Positions 40,527 to 50,809 are shown, counted from the stretch's first letter. The stretch: 64,000 bases of DNA from Klebsiella indica (GCF_005860775.1 NZ_VCHQ01000009.1:124001-188000); one strand, 5' to 3'. The notes: a model not told the origin generated them from the letters alone. Translations and numbers: made by a program.

Positions 40527-43500
40527 ATGAGTAAATTCCTGGACCGGTTTCGCTACTTCAAACAGAAGGGCGAAACCTTTGCCAATGGGCACGGCCAGCT
40601 TCTCGAAACAAACCGGGACTGGGAGGATGGATACCGCCAGCGTTGGCAGCATGACAAAGTCGTGCGTTCAACCCACGGGGTAAACTGTACCGGCTCTTGC
40701 AGCTGGAAAATTTATGTGAAAAACGGTCTGGTCACCTGGGAAACCCAGCAGACAGACTACCCGCGCACCCGCCCGGATATGCCGAACCATGAACCTCGCG
40801 GCTGCCCGCGCGGCGCGAGCTACTCCTGGTATCTCTACAGCGCAAACCGCCTGAAATATCCGCTGATGCGTAAGCGCCTGATGAAAATGTGGCGTGATGC
40901 GAAAAAACTGCACAGCGATCCGGTAGACGCCTGGGCTTCCATCATCGAAGACGCCGATAAAGCAAAAAGCTTCAAACAAGCGCGTGGTCGTGGTGGCTTC
41001 GTTCGTTCTTCCTGGCAGGAAGTGAACGAACTGATTGCGGCATCCAACGTTTATACCATCAAAAATTACGGTCCCGATCGCGTAGCGGGCTTCTCGCCGA
41101 TTCCGGCGATGTCGATGGTCTCTTACGCATCCGGCGCGCGTTACCTGTCTCTGATCGGCGGGACTTGCCTGAGCTTCTACGACTGGTACTGCGACCTGCC
41201 GCCTGCGTCTCCGCAGACCTGGGGCGAGCAGACGGACGTACCGGAATCCGCTGACTGGTACAATTCCAGCTACATCATCGCCTGGGGCTCTAACGTTCCG
41301 CAGACCCGTACCCCGGATGCCCACTTCTTTACTGAAGTGCGTTACAAAGGCACCAAAACGGTTGCCGTTACGCCTGACTACGCTGAAATCGCCAAACTGT
41401 GCGACCTGTGGCTGGCGCCGAAGCAGGGGACTGACGCCGCGATGGCGCTGGCGATGGGCCACGTCATGCTGCGTGAATTCCACCTTGATAACCCGAGCCA
41501 GTATTTCACCGATTACGTCCGTCGCTATACCGACATGCCGATGCTGGTGATGCTTGAAGAACGCGACGGTTACTATGCCGCTGGCCGTATGCTGCGTGCC
41601 GCCGATCTTATTGACGCGCTGGGTCAGGAAAACAACCCGGAATGGAAAACCGTTGCCATCAACACCCGCGGCGATATGGTTGCGCCGAACGGTTCTATCG
41701 GCTTCCGCTGGGGCGAGAAAGGCAAATGGAACCTCGAACAGCGTGACGGTACGTCAGGCGAGGAAACCGAACTGCAACTCAGCCTGCTGGGTAGCCTGGA
41801 CGATATCGCAGAAGTGGGCTTCCCGTACTTTGGCGGTGAAGGCACTGAACACTTCAACAAAGTCGAGCTGCAAAACGTTCTGCTGCACAAGCTGCCAGTG
41901 AAACGCCTGCAACTGGCGGACGGAACCACCGCACTGGTGACTACCGTTTACGATCTGACGATGGCGAACTATGGCCTGGAACGCGGTCTGAACGACGAAA
42001 ACTGCGCAACCAGCTACGACGACATTAAAGCCTATACTCCGGCGTGGGCAGAGCAGATAACCGGCGTACCGCGTGCGCAAATCACCCGTATCGCCCGTGA
42101 ATTTGCGGATAACGCCGATAAGACGCATGGCCGTTCAATGATCATTGTTGGCGCCGGTCTGAACCACTGGTATCACCTCGATATGAACTATCGCGGGCTT
42201 ATCAACATGCTGGTGTTCTGCGGCTGTATCGGTCAGAGCGGCGGCGGCTGGGCGCACTATGTCGGCCAGGAAAAACTGCGTCCGCAGACCGGCTGGCAGC
42301 CACTGGCGTTTGCTCTTGACTGGCAGCGTCCGGCGCGTCACATGAACAGCACCTCCTGGTTCTATAACCACTCCAGCCAGTGGCGCTACGAGACGGTTAC
42401 CGCGCAGGAACTGCTGTCGCCAATGGCGGATAAATCCCGCTACAGCGGCAGTCTTATCGACTTCAACGTGCGTGCTGAACGCATGGGCTGGCTGCCGTCT
42501 GCGCCGCAGTTGGGCACCAACCCGCTGTACATCGCGCGTGAAGCGGAAAAAGCCGGGATGACGGCGGTGGATTACACCGTGAAATCGCTGAAAGAAGGCT
42601 CGATTCGTTTTGCGGCGGAACAGCCGGAAAACGGGAAAAACCACCCGCGTAACCTGTTTATCTGGCGCTCGAACCTGCTGGGTTCATCCGGTAAAGGGCA
42701 TGAGTACATGCTGAAGTACCTGCTGGGTACGGAAAACGGTATTCAGGGCAAAGATCTGGGTATGCAGGGCGGCGTGAAGCCGGAAGAAGTGGAATGGCAG
42801 GATAACGGTCTTGACGGCAAGCTGGACCTGGTGGTGACGCTGGATTTCCGTCTGTCGAGCACCTGCCTGTACTCCGACATCGTACTGCCGACCGCCACCT
42901 GGTATGAAAAAGACGACATGAATACTTCGGATATGCATCCGTTTATTCACCCGTTGTCTGCCGCCGTTGACCCGGCCTGGGAATCGAAAAGCGACTGGGA
43001 AATCTATAAAGGCATCGCGAAGAAATTCTCTGAAGTCTGCGTGGGACACCTTGGCAAAGAAACCGATGTGGTGACGCTGCCGATTCAGCACGACTCCGCT
43101 GCCGAACTGGCGCAGCCGCTGGACGTGAAAGACTGGAAAAAAGGCGAATGCGACCTGATCCCAGGTAAAACCGCGCCGCACATCATTCCGGTGGAACGCG
43201 ACTACCCGGCGACGTATGAGCGCTTTACCTCTATCGGCCCGCTGATGGAGAAAATCGGCAACGGTGGCAAAGGCATCGCCTGGAACACTCAGAGCGAAAT
43301 GGATTTGCTGCGCAAGCTCAATTACACCAAAGCTGAAGGCCCGGCAAAAGGCCAGCCGATGCTGAATACCGCGATTGATGCCGCCGAGATGATCCTCACG
43401 CTGGCGCCGGAAACTAACGGCCACGTAGCGGTGAAAGCCTGGGCGGCGCTGAGTGAGTTCACCGGTCGCGACCATACGCATCTGGCGACCAATAAAGAAG

Positions 43501-44270
43501 AAGAAAAAATTCGCTTCCGCGATATTCAGGCGCAGCCGCGTAAGATTATCTCCAGCCCGACCTGGTCTGGCCTGGAAGATGAACACGTCTCTTACAACGC
43601 CGGTTATACCAACGTTCACGAGCTGATTCCGTGGCGTACGCTGTCTGGTCGCCAGTCTCTGTATCAGGATCATCAATGGATGCGTGACTTTGGCGAAAGC
43701 CTGCTGGTTTACCGTCCGCCAATCGACACGCGTTCAGTGAAAGCGGTGATGGGTGAGAAATCTAACGGCAACCCGGAAAAAGCGCTCAACTTCCTGACGC
43801 CGCACCAGAAGTGGGGTATCCACTCCACCTACAGCGACAACCTGCTGATGCTGACGCTGTCGCGCGGTGGGCCGATTGTCTGGATGAGCGAAACCGATGC
43901 TAAAGATCTGGGTATTGAAGATAACGACTGGATCGAGGTCTTTAACAGCAACGGTGCGCTGACGGCACGCGCGGTGGTAAGCCAGCGTGTTCCGGCCGGG
44001 ATGACCATGATGTACCACGCGCAGGAACGTATCGTTAACCTGCCGGGTTCAGAAATTACCCAGCAGCGCGGCGGTATTCACAACTCGGTAACCCGTATCA
44101 CGCCGAAGCCGACCCACATGATCGGCGGCTATGCGCAGCTGGCCTACGGCTTTAACTACTACGGTACGGTCGGTTCAAACCGCGATGAGTTTGTTGTGGT
44201 GCGTAAGATGAAGAACATTAACTGGTTGGATGGCGAAGGCAATGACCAGGTACAGGAGAGCGTAAAATGA
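40527..44270 (+). CDS. narG: Respiratory nitrate reductase 1, alpha subunit
   Basis: The 1247-residue catalytic subunit of the membrane-bound nitrate reductase A; faces the cytoplasm and reduces nitrate with electrons from quinol. The FS0 cluster is ligated by His50, Cys54, Cys58 and a further Cys (GCPRGAS), visible in THGVNCTGSC; the His ligand is typical of NarG. The Mo-bis-MGD domain occupies the rest, with FYDWYCDLPPASP around the Asp that ligates Mo in E. coli. The C-terminus overlaps narH by ATGA. AGGAG stands before the ATG. Confidence 0.98.
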   Translation: MSKFLDRFRYFKQKGETFANGHGQLLETNRDWEDGYRQRWQHDKVVRSTHGVNCTGSCSWKIYVKNGLVTWETQQTDYPRTRPDMPNHEPRGCPRGASYSWYLYSANRLKYPLMRKRLMKMWRDAKKLHSDPVDAWASIIEDADKAKSFKQARGRGGFVRSSWQEVNELIAASNVYTIKNYGPDRVAGFSPIPAMSMVSYASGARYLSLIGGTCLSFYDWYCDLPPASPQTWGEQTDVPESADWYNSSYIIAWGSNVPQTRTPDAHFFTEVRYKGTKTVAVTPDYAEIAKLCDLWLAPKQGTDAAMALAMGHVMLREFHLDNPSQYFTDYVRRYTDMPMLVMLEERDGYYAAGRMLRAADLIDALGQENNPEWKTVAINTRGDMVAPNGSIGFRWGEKGKWNLEQRDGTSGEETELQLSLLGSLDDIAEVGFPYFGGEGTEHFNKVELQNVLLHKLPVKRLQLADGTTALVTTVYDLTMANYGLERGLNDENCATSYDDIKAYTPAWAEQITGVPRAQITRIAREFADNADKTHGRSMIIVGAGLNHWYHLDMNYRGLINMLVFCGCIGQSGGGWAHYVGQEKLRPQTGWQPLAFALDWQRPARHMNSTSWFYNHSSQWRYETVTAQELLSPMADKSRYSGSLIDFNVRAERMGWLPSAPQLGTNPLYIAREAEKAGMTAVDYTVKSLKEGSIRFAAEQPENGKNHPRNLFIWRSNLLGSSGKGHEYMLKYLLGTENGIQGKDLGMQGGVKPEEVEWQDNGLDGKLDLVVTLDFRLSSTCLYSDIVLPTATWYEKDDMNTSDMHPFIHPLSAAVDPAWESKSDWEIYKGIAKKFSEVCVGHLGKETDVVTLPIQHDSAAELAQPLDVKDWKKGECDLIPGKTAPHIIPVERDYPATYERFTSIGPLMEKIGNGGKGIAWNTQSEMDLLRKLNYTKAEGPAKGQPMLNTAIDAAEMILTLAPETNGHVAVKAWAALSEFTGRDHTHLATNKEEEKIRFRDIQAQPRKIISSPTWSGLEDEHVSYNAGYTNVHELIPWRTLSGRQSLYQDHQWMRDFGESLLVYRPPIDTRSVKAVMGEKSNGNPEKALNFLTPHQKWGIHSTYSDNLLMLTLSRGGPIVWMSETDAKDLGIEDNDWIEVFNSNGALTARAVVSQRVPAGMTMMYHAQERIVNLPGSEITQQRGGIHNSVTRITPKPTHMIGGYAQLAYGFNYYGTVGSNRDEFVVVRKMKNINWLDGEGNDQVQESVK

Positions 44271-45802
44271 AAATTCGTTCACAAGTCGGCATGGTGCTGA
44301 ATCTCGATAAATGCATCGGCTGCCACACCTGTTCAGTGACCTGTAAAAACGTCTGGACCAGCCGTGAAGGTATGGAATACGCCTGGTTCAATAACGTGGA
44401 AAGTAAGCCAGGCGTCGGTTTCCCGAACGACTGGGAAAATCAGGAAAAATGGAAAGGCGGCTGGGTCCGTAAAATTAACGGCAAACTGCAACCTCGCATG
44501 GGCAACCGCGCGATGCTGCTGGGTAAAATCTTCGCTAACCCGCATCTGCCGGGCATTGATGATTACTACGAGCCGTTTGATTACGACTACCAGAACCTGC
44601 ATACCGCGCCGGAAAGCAAGCATCAGCCGATTGCGCGCCCGCGCTCGCTGATCACCGGTCAGCGGATGAACAAAATTACCAGCGGTCCGAACTGGGAAGA
44701 AATTCTGGGCGGCGAATTTGAAAAACGCGCCAAAGACCAGAACTTCGAAAACATGCAGAAGGCGATGTACGGGCAGTTCGAAAACACCTTCATGATGTAT
44801 CTGCCGCGCCTGTGCGAGCACTGCCTCAACCCGGCGTGCGTGGCGACCTGCCCGAGCGGCGCGATTTATAAGCGTGAAGAGGACGGCATCGTCCTGATTG
44901 ATCAGGACAAATGCCGCGGCTGGCGTATGTGCATCACCGGTTGTCCGTACAAGAAGATCTACTTCAACTGGAAGAGTGGGAAGTCCGAGAAGTGTATTTT
45001 CTGTTATCCGCGTATTGAAGCGGGTCAACCGACCGTATGCTCCGAAACCTGCGTGGGTCGTATCCGTTACCTTGGCGTGCTGCTGTATGACGCCGATGCG
45101 ATTGAAAGCGCAGCCAGCACGGAGAACGAGAAAGATCTGTATCAGCGCCAACTGGATGTGTTCCTCGACCCGAACGATCCGGCGGTCATTGAACAAGCGC
45201 TGAAAGACGGCGTTCCGCAAAGCGTTATCGATGCGGCGCAGCAGTCCCCGGTTTACAAAATGGCGATGGACTGGAAGCTGGCGCTGCCGCTGCACCCGGA
45301 ATACCGTACGCTGCCGATGGTCTGGTACGTGCCGCCGCTGTCGCCGATTCAGTCTGCGGCGGACGCTGGCGAACTGGGCAGCAATGGCATCCTGCCGGAC
45401 GTGGAAAGCCTGCGTATCCCGGTTCAGTACCTGGCGAACCTGCTGACTGCAGGCGATACCCAGCCGGTACTGCTGGCGCTGAAACGTATGCTAGCGATGC
45501 GTCACTACAAACGTGCGGAAACCGTTGACGGTAAACTGGATACCCGCGCGCTGGAAGAGGTGGGTCTGAGCGAAGCGCAGGCGCAGGAAATGTACCGTTA
45601 CCTGGCAATTGCGAACTATGAAGATCGTTTCGTTATCCCGAGCAGCCATCGTGAGCTGGCGCGTGAGGCGTTCCCGGAGAAAAGCGGTTGCGGTTTCACG
45701 TTCGGCGATGGTTGCCACGGTTCAGATACCAAATTCAACCTGTTCAACAGCCGCCGCATTGATGCCATCGATGTGAGCAGCAAAACGGAGCCGCACCAAT
45801 GA
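44267..45802 (+). CDS. narH: Respiratory nitrate reductase 1, beta subunit
   Basis: A 511-residue iron-sulfur subunit that carries electrons from NarI to NarG. Four Cys groups bind three [4Fe-4S] clusters and one [3Fe-4S]: CIGCHTCSVTCKNVW, CEHCLNPACVATCPSGA, CRGWRMCITGCPYKK (Trp in place of Cys, hence the 3Fe cluster) and CIFCYPRIEAGQPTVCSETC. The C-terminal region binds NarJ/NarI partners. One residue shorter than E. coli NarH as I recall it. Start and stop both overlap neighbours by four bases, showing strict coupling. Confidence 0.98.
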   Translation: MKIRSQVGMVLNLDKCIGCHTCSVTCKNVWTSREGMEYAWFNNVESKPGVGFPNDWENQEKWKGGWVRKINGKLQPRMGNRAMLLGKIFANPHLPGIDDYYEPFDYDYQNLHTAPESKHQPIARPRSLITGQRMNKITSGPNWEEILGGEFEKRAKDQNFENMQKAMYGQFENTFMMYLPRLCEHCLNPACVATCPSGAIYKREEDGIVLIDQDKCRGWRMCITGCPYKKIYFNWKSGKSEKCIFCYPRIEAGQPTVCSETCVGRIRYLGVLLYDADAIESAASTENEKDLYQRQLDVFLDPNDPAVIEQALKDGVPQSVIDAAQQSPVYKMAMDWKLALPLHPEYRTLPMVWYVPPLSPIQSAADAGELGSNGILPDVESLRIPVQYLANLLTAGDTQPVLLALKRMLAMRHYKRAETVDGKLDTRALEEVGLSEAQAQEMYRYLAIANYEDRFVIPSSHRELAREAFPEKSGCGFTFGDGCHGSDTKFNLFNSRRIDAIDVSSKTEPHQ

Positions 45803-46509
45803 TTGAACTCGTCATTGTTTCGCGTCTGCTCGAGTACCCGGATGCTGCCTTATGGCAGCATCAACAGGAACTTTTCGATGCACTCGCGTCATCTGAAAAC
45901 CTGGATAAAGAAGATGCCCAGAGTCTGGCGGTTTTCCTGCGCGATCTCACTGCGCAGGAGATGCTGGATGTACAGGCAAGCTACAGCGAACTGTTTGATC
46001 GCGGTCGCGCCACGTCGCTGTTGCTGTTTGAGCATGTTCATGGCGAATCCCGCGATCGCGGCCAGGCAATGGTCGATTTGATGGCGCAGTACGATCAGCA
46101 CGGCCTGCAACTCGACAGTCGTGAGTTGCCTGACCATCTGCCGCTGTATCTGGAGTATCTGGCGCAGTTGCCGAAAAACGACGCGCTTGGCGGCTTGCAG
46201 GACATCGCGCCGATTCTGGCGTTGCTGGGCGCACGTCTGCAACAGCGGGAAAGTCGCTATGCGGTGCTGTTCGATCTGCTGCTGAAGCTGGCTAATACCG
46301 TTATCGACAGCGACAAAGTGGCAGAGAAAATTGCGGATGAAGTCCGTGACGATACCCCGCAAGCACTGGATGCCGTCTGGGAAGAAGAACAGGTGAAATT
46401 CTTTGCTGAGCAGGGTTGCGGCGAGTCGGAGATTTCCGCTCACCAGCGTCGTTTTGCCGGGGCTGTCGCTCCGCAATATTTGAATATCACCACCGGAGGA
46501 CAGCAATAA
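45799..46509 (+). CDS. narJ: Nitrate reductase assembly chaperone NarJ
   Basis: A 236-residue redox-enzyme maturation protein. It binds apo-NarG, allows cofactor insertion and coordinates attachment of NarGH to NarI; it is not part of the final enzyme. It belongs to the TorD/DmsD/NarJ helical family. Features include [22 protein letters not shown], a conserved NarJ segment, and [16 protein letters not shown]. The end overlaps narI by one base (TAATG). Confidence 0.96.
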   Translation: MIELVIVSRLLEYPDAALWQHQQELFDALASSENLDKEDAQSLAVFLRDLTAQEMLDVQASYSELFDRGRATSLLLFEHVHGESRDRGQAMVDLMAQYDQHGLQLDSRELPDHLPLYLEYLAQLPKNDALGGLQDIAPILALLGARLQQRESRYAVLFDLLLKLANTVIDSDKVAEKIADEVRDDTPQALDAVWEEEQVKFFAEQGCGESEISAHQRRFAGAVAPQYLNITTGGQQ

Positions 46510-47186
46510 TGCACTTCCTGAATATGTTCTTCTTTGATATCTACCCGTACATTGCCGGATCAGTGTTCCTGATTGGCAGCTGGCTGCGCTATGACTACGG
46601 TCAGTACACCTGGCGTGCGGCTTCCAGCCAGATGCTGGATCGCAAAGGGATGAACCTGGCTTCGAACCTGTTCCACATAGGTATTCTGGGGATCTTCGCG
46701 GGTCACTTCCTGGGGATGCTGACACCGCATTGGATGTACGAAGCGTTTCTGCCGATTGAAGTAAAGCAAAAATTGGCGATGATTGCAGGCGGCGCCTGTG
46801 GCGTGATGACGCTGGTCGGCGGCGTACTGCTGCTCAAACGCCGTCTGTTCAGCCCACGCGTGCGCGCAACGACCACGGGAGCGGATATTTTGATCCTTTC
46901 TCTGCTGGTGATTCAGTGCGCGCTGGGACTGCTGACTATTCCGTTCTCTGCGCAACATATGGACGGTAGCGAAATGATGAAACTGGTGGGATGGGCGCAG
47001 TCAGTAGTGACCTTCCACGGCGGCGCGTCTGAGCATTTAGAGGGCGTAGCGTTCATTTTCCGCCTGCACCTGGTGCTGGGGATGACGTTGTTCCTGCTGT
47101 TCCCGTTCTCGCGCCTGGTTCACATCTGGAGCGCGCCGGTCGAGTACCTGACGCGTAAATACCAGGTCGTGCGCGCCCGTCGCTGA
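46509..47186 (+). CDS. narI: Respiratory nitrate reductase 1, gamma subunit (cytochrome b)
   Basis: A 225-residue membrane subunit with five spans that oxidises quinol and anchors NarGH. The four heme b ligands known from E. coli are all in place: His56 and His66 ([16 protein letters not shown]), His187 and His205 ([15 protein letters not shown]). ATG 46509 is chosen because it gives the E. coli length and the right N-terminus; the frame upstream is within narJ. A strong terminator follows. Confidence 0.97.
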   Translation: MHFLNMFFFDIYPYIAGSVFLIGSWLRYDYGQYTWRAASSQMLDRKGMNLASNLFHIGILGIFAGHFLGMLTPHWMYEAFLPIEVKQKLAMIAGGACGVMTLVGGVLLLKRRLFSPRVRATTTGADILILSLLVIQCALGLLTIPFSAQHMDGSEMMKLVGWAQSVVTFHGGASEHLEGVAFIFRLHLVLGMTLFLLFPFSRLVHIWSAPVEYLTRKYQVVRARR

Positions 47187-47205
47187 TACGGCTTTGCGTG
47201 CGGCT

Positions 47206-47231
47206 AAACCCTGCTTCGGCAGGGTTTTTTT
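47206..47231 (+). terminator. Intrinsic terminator after narI
   Basis: Arms AAACCCTGC (47206-47214) and GCAGGGTTT (47219-47227) around a TTCG tetraloop, followed by T residues. Confidence 0.9.
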
Positions 47232-47241
47232 ATGCCTGTCT

Positions 47242-47273
47242 GCCGGATGGCGGCTGCGCCTTATCCGGCCTAC
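47242..47273. repeat. REP element
   Basis: GCCGGATGGCGG, a short centre, and CCTTATCCGGCCTAC form the imperfect palindrome of enterobacterial REP sequences. It lies between the narI terminator and the tRNA-linked repeats. Confidence 0.82.
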
Positions 47274-47349
47274 GATCGGACGTCATCATGCGGTTATGCG
47301 ATCATCCAGGCCAGGTAAACCGAGTGCCACCGGGCAAAACATAGAGCAC

Positions 47350-47880
47350 AGGAATTTAATTTGGCTGGGGTGCAACAGACAAGTAATGGTGGTGGGGGAA
47401 GGACGACTCAGCGCGTTGCGCCTCGCCCTTCGGGTCGTTGCCTGCGGCAACGCTTTCTCGCTTGCGCTCGAATCGAACCTTAGTCGAAGCTTCTCATCCT
47501 TCCCCGTGAGGGCGGAATATGGGAGTAGAGGAATTTAATTTGGCTGGGGTGCAACAGACAAGTAATGGTGGTGGGGGAAGGATGACTCGGCGCGTTGCGC
47601 CTCGCCCTCGGGTCGTTGCCTTCGGCAACGCTTTCTCGCTTGCGCTCGAATCGAACCTTAGTCGAAGTTTCTCATCCTTCCCCGTGAGGGCAGAATATGG
47701 GAGTAGAGGAATTTAATTTGGCTGGGGTGCAACAGACAAGTAATGGTGGTGGGGGAAGGATGACTCAGCGCGTTGCGCCTCGCCCTTCGGGTCGTTGCCT
47801 GCGGCAACGCTTTCTCGCTTGCGCTCGAATCGAACCTTAGTCGAAGCTTCTCATCCTTCCCCGTGAGGGCAGAATATGGG
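47350..47880 (-). repeat. Three tandem ~178-bp repeats linked to tRNA-Tyr (rtT-like)
   Basis: Units begin at 47350, 47529 and 47707, so the period is 179 then 178 bases; the third unit stops near 47880. Copies differ at only a few positions. Each contains GGTGGTGGGGGAAGGA, the complement of the tRNA-Tyr 3' end, and a hairpin CGTTGCC/GGCAACG. They lie downstream of the two minus-strand tRNA-Tyr genes. E. coli tyrT has 3.14 such 178-bp repeats, from which the rtT RNA and a small protamine-like peptide have been described. The array here is the same kind of element. Short open frames in it arise from the repetition and are not annotated as genes. Confidence 0.9.
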
Positions 47881-47921
47881 GCAAGGTTATTAAAAGTAGT
47901 TTGTGTGCTTTCAGGAAATAA

Positions 47922-48006
<85 letters not shown>

Positions 48007-48042
48007 AGGGGTAATTCAATATGCTGCAAGTATTCAATAGCA

Positions 48043-48158
48043 GGGAAGGATTATTCGGAGCTAAAGCTCCTCACCCTTCGGGCCGTTGCCTGTGGCAACG
48101 TTGTCTCGCTTGCGCTCGACTCGAACCCTGGTCGAAGGTTCTCACCCTTCCCGACGAG
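48043..48158 (-). repeat. Diverged copy of the tRNA-linked repeat in the spacer between the two tRNA-Tyr genes
   Basis: From 48074 to 48158 it matches the 178-bp units at about 73 of 85 positions counted by hand, including the hairpin CGTTGCC/GGCAACG with a changed loop base. A shorter GGGAAGGAT match precedes it. Confidence 0.8.
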
Positions 48159-48209
48159 TGCAAACTTTGCTAACGCTCATCGGTGTGACCACATCACTGT
48201 GGTGAAAAA

Positions 48210-48294
<85 letters not shown>

Positions 48295-48343
48295 ACGGGG
48301 TAATGCTTTGTACTGGCCTGCTTCCTGTTGGGAAGCGGGGCGC

Positions 48344-48371
48344 ATCATACCAAATGATGCGCCCCTGTAAA
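48344..48371 (-). promoter_or_regulatory. tyrT stable-RNA promoter
   Basis: On the minus strand: -35 TTTACA (complement of 48366-48371), 16 bases, -10 TATGAT (complement of 48344-48349), then the GC-rich discriminator GCGCCCCGC. This is the E. coli tyrT promoter, whose discriminator makes it sensitive to ppGpp and supercoiling. Confidence 0.92.
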
Positions 48372-48452
48372 GTATTCCTTTACTTAAAATGAACCGTTTG
48401 CGTACTTTTCATCCGTAACGAAGTAAAGCTAATCAATTCATATCGTTGATGC

Positions 48453-49295
48453 TTACAGAATGATAGTGCGATTCCCATAAACAAATACGCGCTGGGCCAG
48501 TACTTTATACAATGCCCGGCTTAACACATTTTTTTCAACATCACGGCCTGCACGCATCATATCCTCAGCCGTGTAGGTGTGATCAACATGAATCACGTCC
48601 TGCATAATGATTGGGCCTTCGTCCAGATTATCGTTCACGTAGTGCGCGGTCGCACCGATAATTTTCACGCCGCGCTCATAAGCCTGATGGTAAGGACGCG
48701 CGCCGATAAATGCTGGCAGGAACGAATGGTGAATATTGATAATCTTATTCGGGAAGCGGGAAACGAATTCCGGCGTCAGGACGCGCATATATTTCGCCAG
48801 CACAACATAATCCGGCTCAAACGCGGCAATGGCGTCACCCATCTGCATATCGTGTTCTTCACGGGTTAATCCCTCATGGCTTACCAACTGGAAAGGGATA
48901 TCAAACCGTTCCACCAGCGGACGTAATGTGTCATGGTTGCCGATAACGGCAGCAATTTCTACATCCAGTCCGCCATAGTTGGCTTTCATCAGCAGATCGC
49001 CAAGACAGTGCGCCTCTTTGGTGACCAGGATCACTATTCGGCGACGACCAGCCGGGGTCAGTTCGCGAATTGAGCCATCCGGCAGTGCGCTGTCGAGATC
49101 GGCCAGTAGAATGGAATCATTGAAAATGCCTTCGAGCTCGGTGCGCATAAAGAAACGGCCGGTTCGATGATCGACGAACTCGTTGTTCTGCACGATGTTC
49201 AGTTCGTGCTTGTAGCAGATATTAGTGATACGCGCGATGAGGCCTTTCTGATCAGGGCAAATGGTGCGTAGTACTTTACGTTGTAGTGAATGCAT
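48453..49295 (-). CDS. purU: Formyltetrahydrofolate deformylase
   Basis: Hydrolyses 10-formyltetrahydrofolate to formate and tetrahydrofolate; supplies formate for PurT and balances one-carbon pools. 280 residues as in E. coli. The N-terminal ACT domain (LRTICPDQKGLIARITNICY) senses methionine and glycine. The C-terminal formyltransferase-like domain has the catalytic Asn-His-Asp elements in KIINIHHSFLPAFIGARPY and NDNLDEGPIIMQDV. Confidence 0.97.
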   Translation of the reverse strand: MHSLQRKVLRTICPDQKGLIARITNICYKHELNIVQNNEFVDHRTGRFFMRTELEGIFNDSILLADLDSALPDGSIRELTPAGRRRIVILVTKEAHCLGDLLMKANYGGLDVEIAAVIGNHDTLRPLVERFDIPFQLVSHEGLTREEHDMQMGDAIAAFEPDYVVLAKYMRVLTPEFVSRFPNKIINIHHSFLPAFIGARPYHQAYERGVKIIGATAHYVNDNLDEGPIIMQDVIHVDHTYTAEDMMRAGRDVEKNVLSRALYKVLAQRVFVYGNRTIIL

Positions 49296-49337
49296 CGCGG
49301 GGAAAATCCTGTAGTGTTTGCTATTTCTGCTGCTGGC

Positions 49338-49796
49338 TTACTGGCCGCAGCATTTTTTAAATTTTTTACCTGAACCACAAGGGCAGAGGTCGTTACGGCC
49401 GATAAGCGGTCGTGTACCGTCGATATAGTACCACTGTCCGTTTTCTTTTAAGAATCTGGATCGTTCAATAATAACGCCGGAGTGGCTATCGTCGCTAAAA
49501 CGCGCGATAAAACTGACAAAACCCTCATCTGGGCTGCGACCCTCCTCGCTAGCAAAAACGGTTAAGCCTCGCCATAGAGTGCGAGTAAAACCGCTTTCAA
49601 GGTCAGCACGAAACTGTTGTGCCTGACAAGAAGAGTGCCAGGTTTTAATCAGATACTCGGCATCCTTCATGACAAATGCGCTGTAGCGCGACCGCATCAG
49701 TTGTGACGGATCTGGCGCATGCTGCGCGCCAGACAGATAACGCTGACAACATGAGCTATACTCCAGAGCGCTGCCACAGGGGCATAATGGCGACAA
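49338..49796 (-). CDS. ychJ: SEC-C motif protein YchJ
   Basis: A 152-residue zinc-binding protein of unknown role, with a Cys-rich motif at each end: [13 protein letters not shown] near residue 5 and [13 protein letters not shown] at the C-terminus, the latter the SEC-C motif of SecA. The middle is an NTF2-like fold (UPF0225). I chose TTG 49796 as start: GGAGG lies five bases upstream and the product then has exactly the E. coli length and N-terminus (MSPLCPCGS). ATG 49808 would add four residues and overlaps that GGAGG. Confidence 0.9.
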   Translation of the reverse strand: MSPLCPCGSALEYSSCCQRYLSGAQHAPDPSQLMRSRYSAFVMKDAEYLIKTWHSSCQAQQFRADLESGFTRTLWRGLTVFASEEGRSPDEGFVSFIARFSDDSHSGVIIERSRFLKENGQWYYIDGTRPLIGRNDLCPCGSGKKFKKCCGQ

Positions 49797-49909
49797 AATG
49801 GCCTCCATGAAGATTAAGAAAGACGGCGCAGCAACGCCAAAGCGCATTATGTTAACTGAGGTGCGGCAATGATGCTATGCCTCGAATGGAAGGATATTGT
49901 TCAGTAATA

Positions 49910-50809
49910 ATGAGAAAACTTAAGATCGGCCTGGCTCTGGGGGCAGGCGCGGCACGCGGATGGTCACATATTGGTGTGATTAACGCACTACAAAAGGCGG
50001 GTATCGATGTTGATGTTATCGCCGGCTGTTCCATCGGCTCGCTGGTGGGCGCTGCCTATGCCTGCAATCGACTTCCGGCGCTGGAGAAATGGGTCTGTTC
50101 CTTTAGCAACTGGGACGTTCTGAAGTTAATGGACCTCTCCTGGCAGCGTGGAGGTTTATTGCGCGGAGAACGGGTGTTCAGCCACTATCGGCGGATTATG
50201 CCCATCACGGAAATTGAATCTTGCGAGCGGCGCTTTGCTGCGGTCACAACCAATTTAAGCACCGGTCGTGAATTGTGGTTTATGGAAGGGGATCTGCATA
50301 TGGCGATCCGCGCGTCTTGCAGTATGCCAGGTCTGATGTCGCCGGTGAGGCATAACGGTTACTGGCTGGTGGATGGCGCGGTAGTTAATCCGGTTCCTGT
50401 GTCTCTGGCTCGCGCAATGGGAGCCGATATTGTGATTGCCGTTGACTTACAGCACGATGCACATCTGATGCAGCAGGATTTGTTATCCCTTGAGGTGCCG
50501 CGACCGGAGGCCGGGGAAAATTACTCGTGGCATTCCCGGCTGCGTTCCCGTCTGGCGCGAATGACTTCGCGTCGGGCGGCGGTAGCGCCAACGGCTATGG
50601 AGATTATGTCCACTTCGATTCAGGTTCTGGAAAATCGTCTTAAGCGAAACCGTATGGCGGGCGATCCGCCTGATATCCTGATACAACCCTTTTGCCCGCA
50701 AATCTCCACTCTTGATTTTCATCGGGCCGGTGAAGCCATCGCGGCTGGACATCTGGCGGTTGAAAAGAAAACGGACGAGCTATTACCTTTGGTGCGCACT
50801 TCCGCGTAG
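49910..50809 (+). CDS. rssA: Patatin-like phospholipase family protein RssA
   Basis: A 299-residue member of the patatin family. The oxyanion loop is GLALGAGAARGW, the nucleophile Ser is in GCSIGS, and the catalytic Asp in LVDGAVVNP. Its substrate is not established. ATG 49910 is chosen because the product matches E. coli RssA from its first residue (MRKLKIGLALG). It lies 90 bases ahead of rssB and is divergent from ychJ. Confidence 0.95.
   Translation: MRKLKIGLALGAGAARGWSHIGVINALQKAGIDVDVIAGCSIGSLVGAAYACNRLPALEKWVCSFSNWDVLKLMDLSWQRGGLLRGERVFSHYRRIMPITEIESCERRFAAVTTNLSTGRELWFMEGDLHMAIRASCSMPGLMSPVRHNGYWLVDGAVVNPVPVSLARAMGADIVIAVDLQHDAHLMQQDLLSLEVPRPEAGENYSWHSRLRSRLARMTSRRAAVAPTAMEIMSTSIQVLENRLKRNRMAGDPPDILIQPFCPQISTLDFHRAGEAIAAGHLAVEKKTDELLPLVRTSA

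Noticed and set aside
42684-43676. Long antisense frames opposite narG and narH (also 40668-41483 and 44333-45295)
   Set aside because: All are in the complementary codon phase of well-conserved genes with strong codon bias; no start signals or domain content.
47194-47716. Repeated short coding frames with the same C-terminal sequence (47194-47538, 47519-47716)
   Set aside because: They follow only from the tandem repeats and end at the same repeat-internal stop; no ribosome binding site.
47350-47880. Possible CRISPR array
   Set aside because: The repeats are ~178 bp, adjoin without unique spacers and contain a tRNA end; no cas genes are present.
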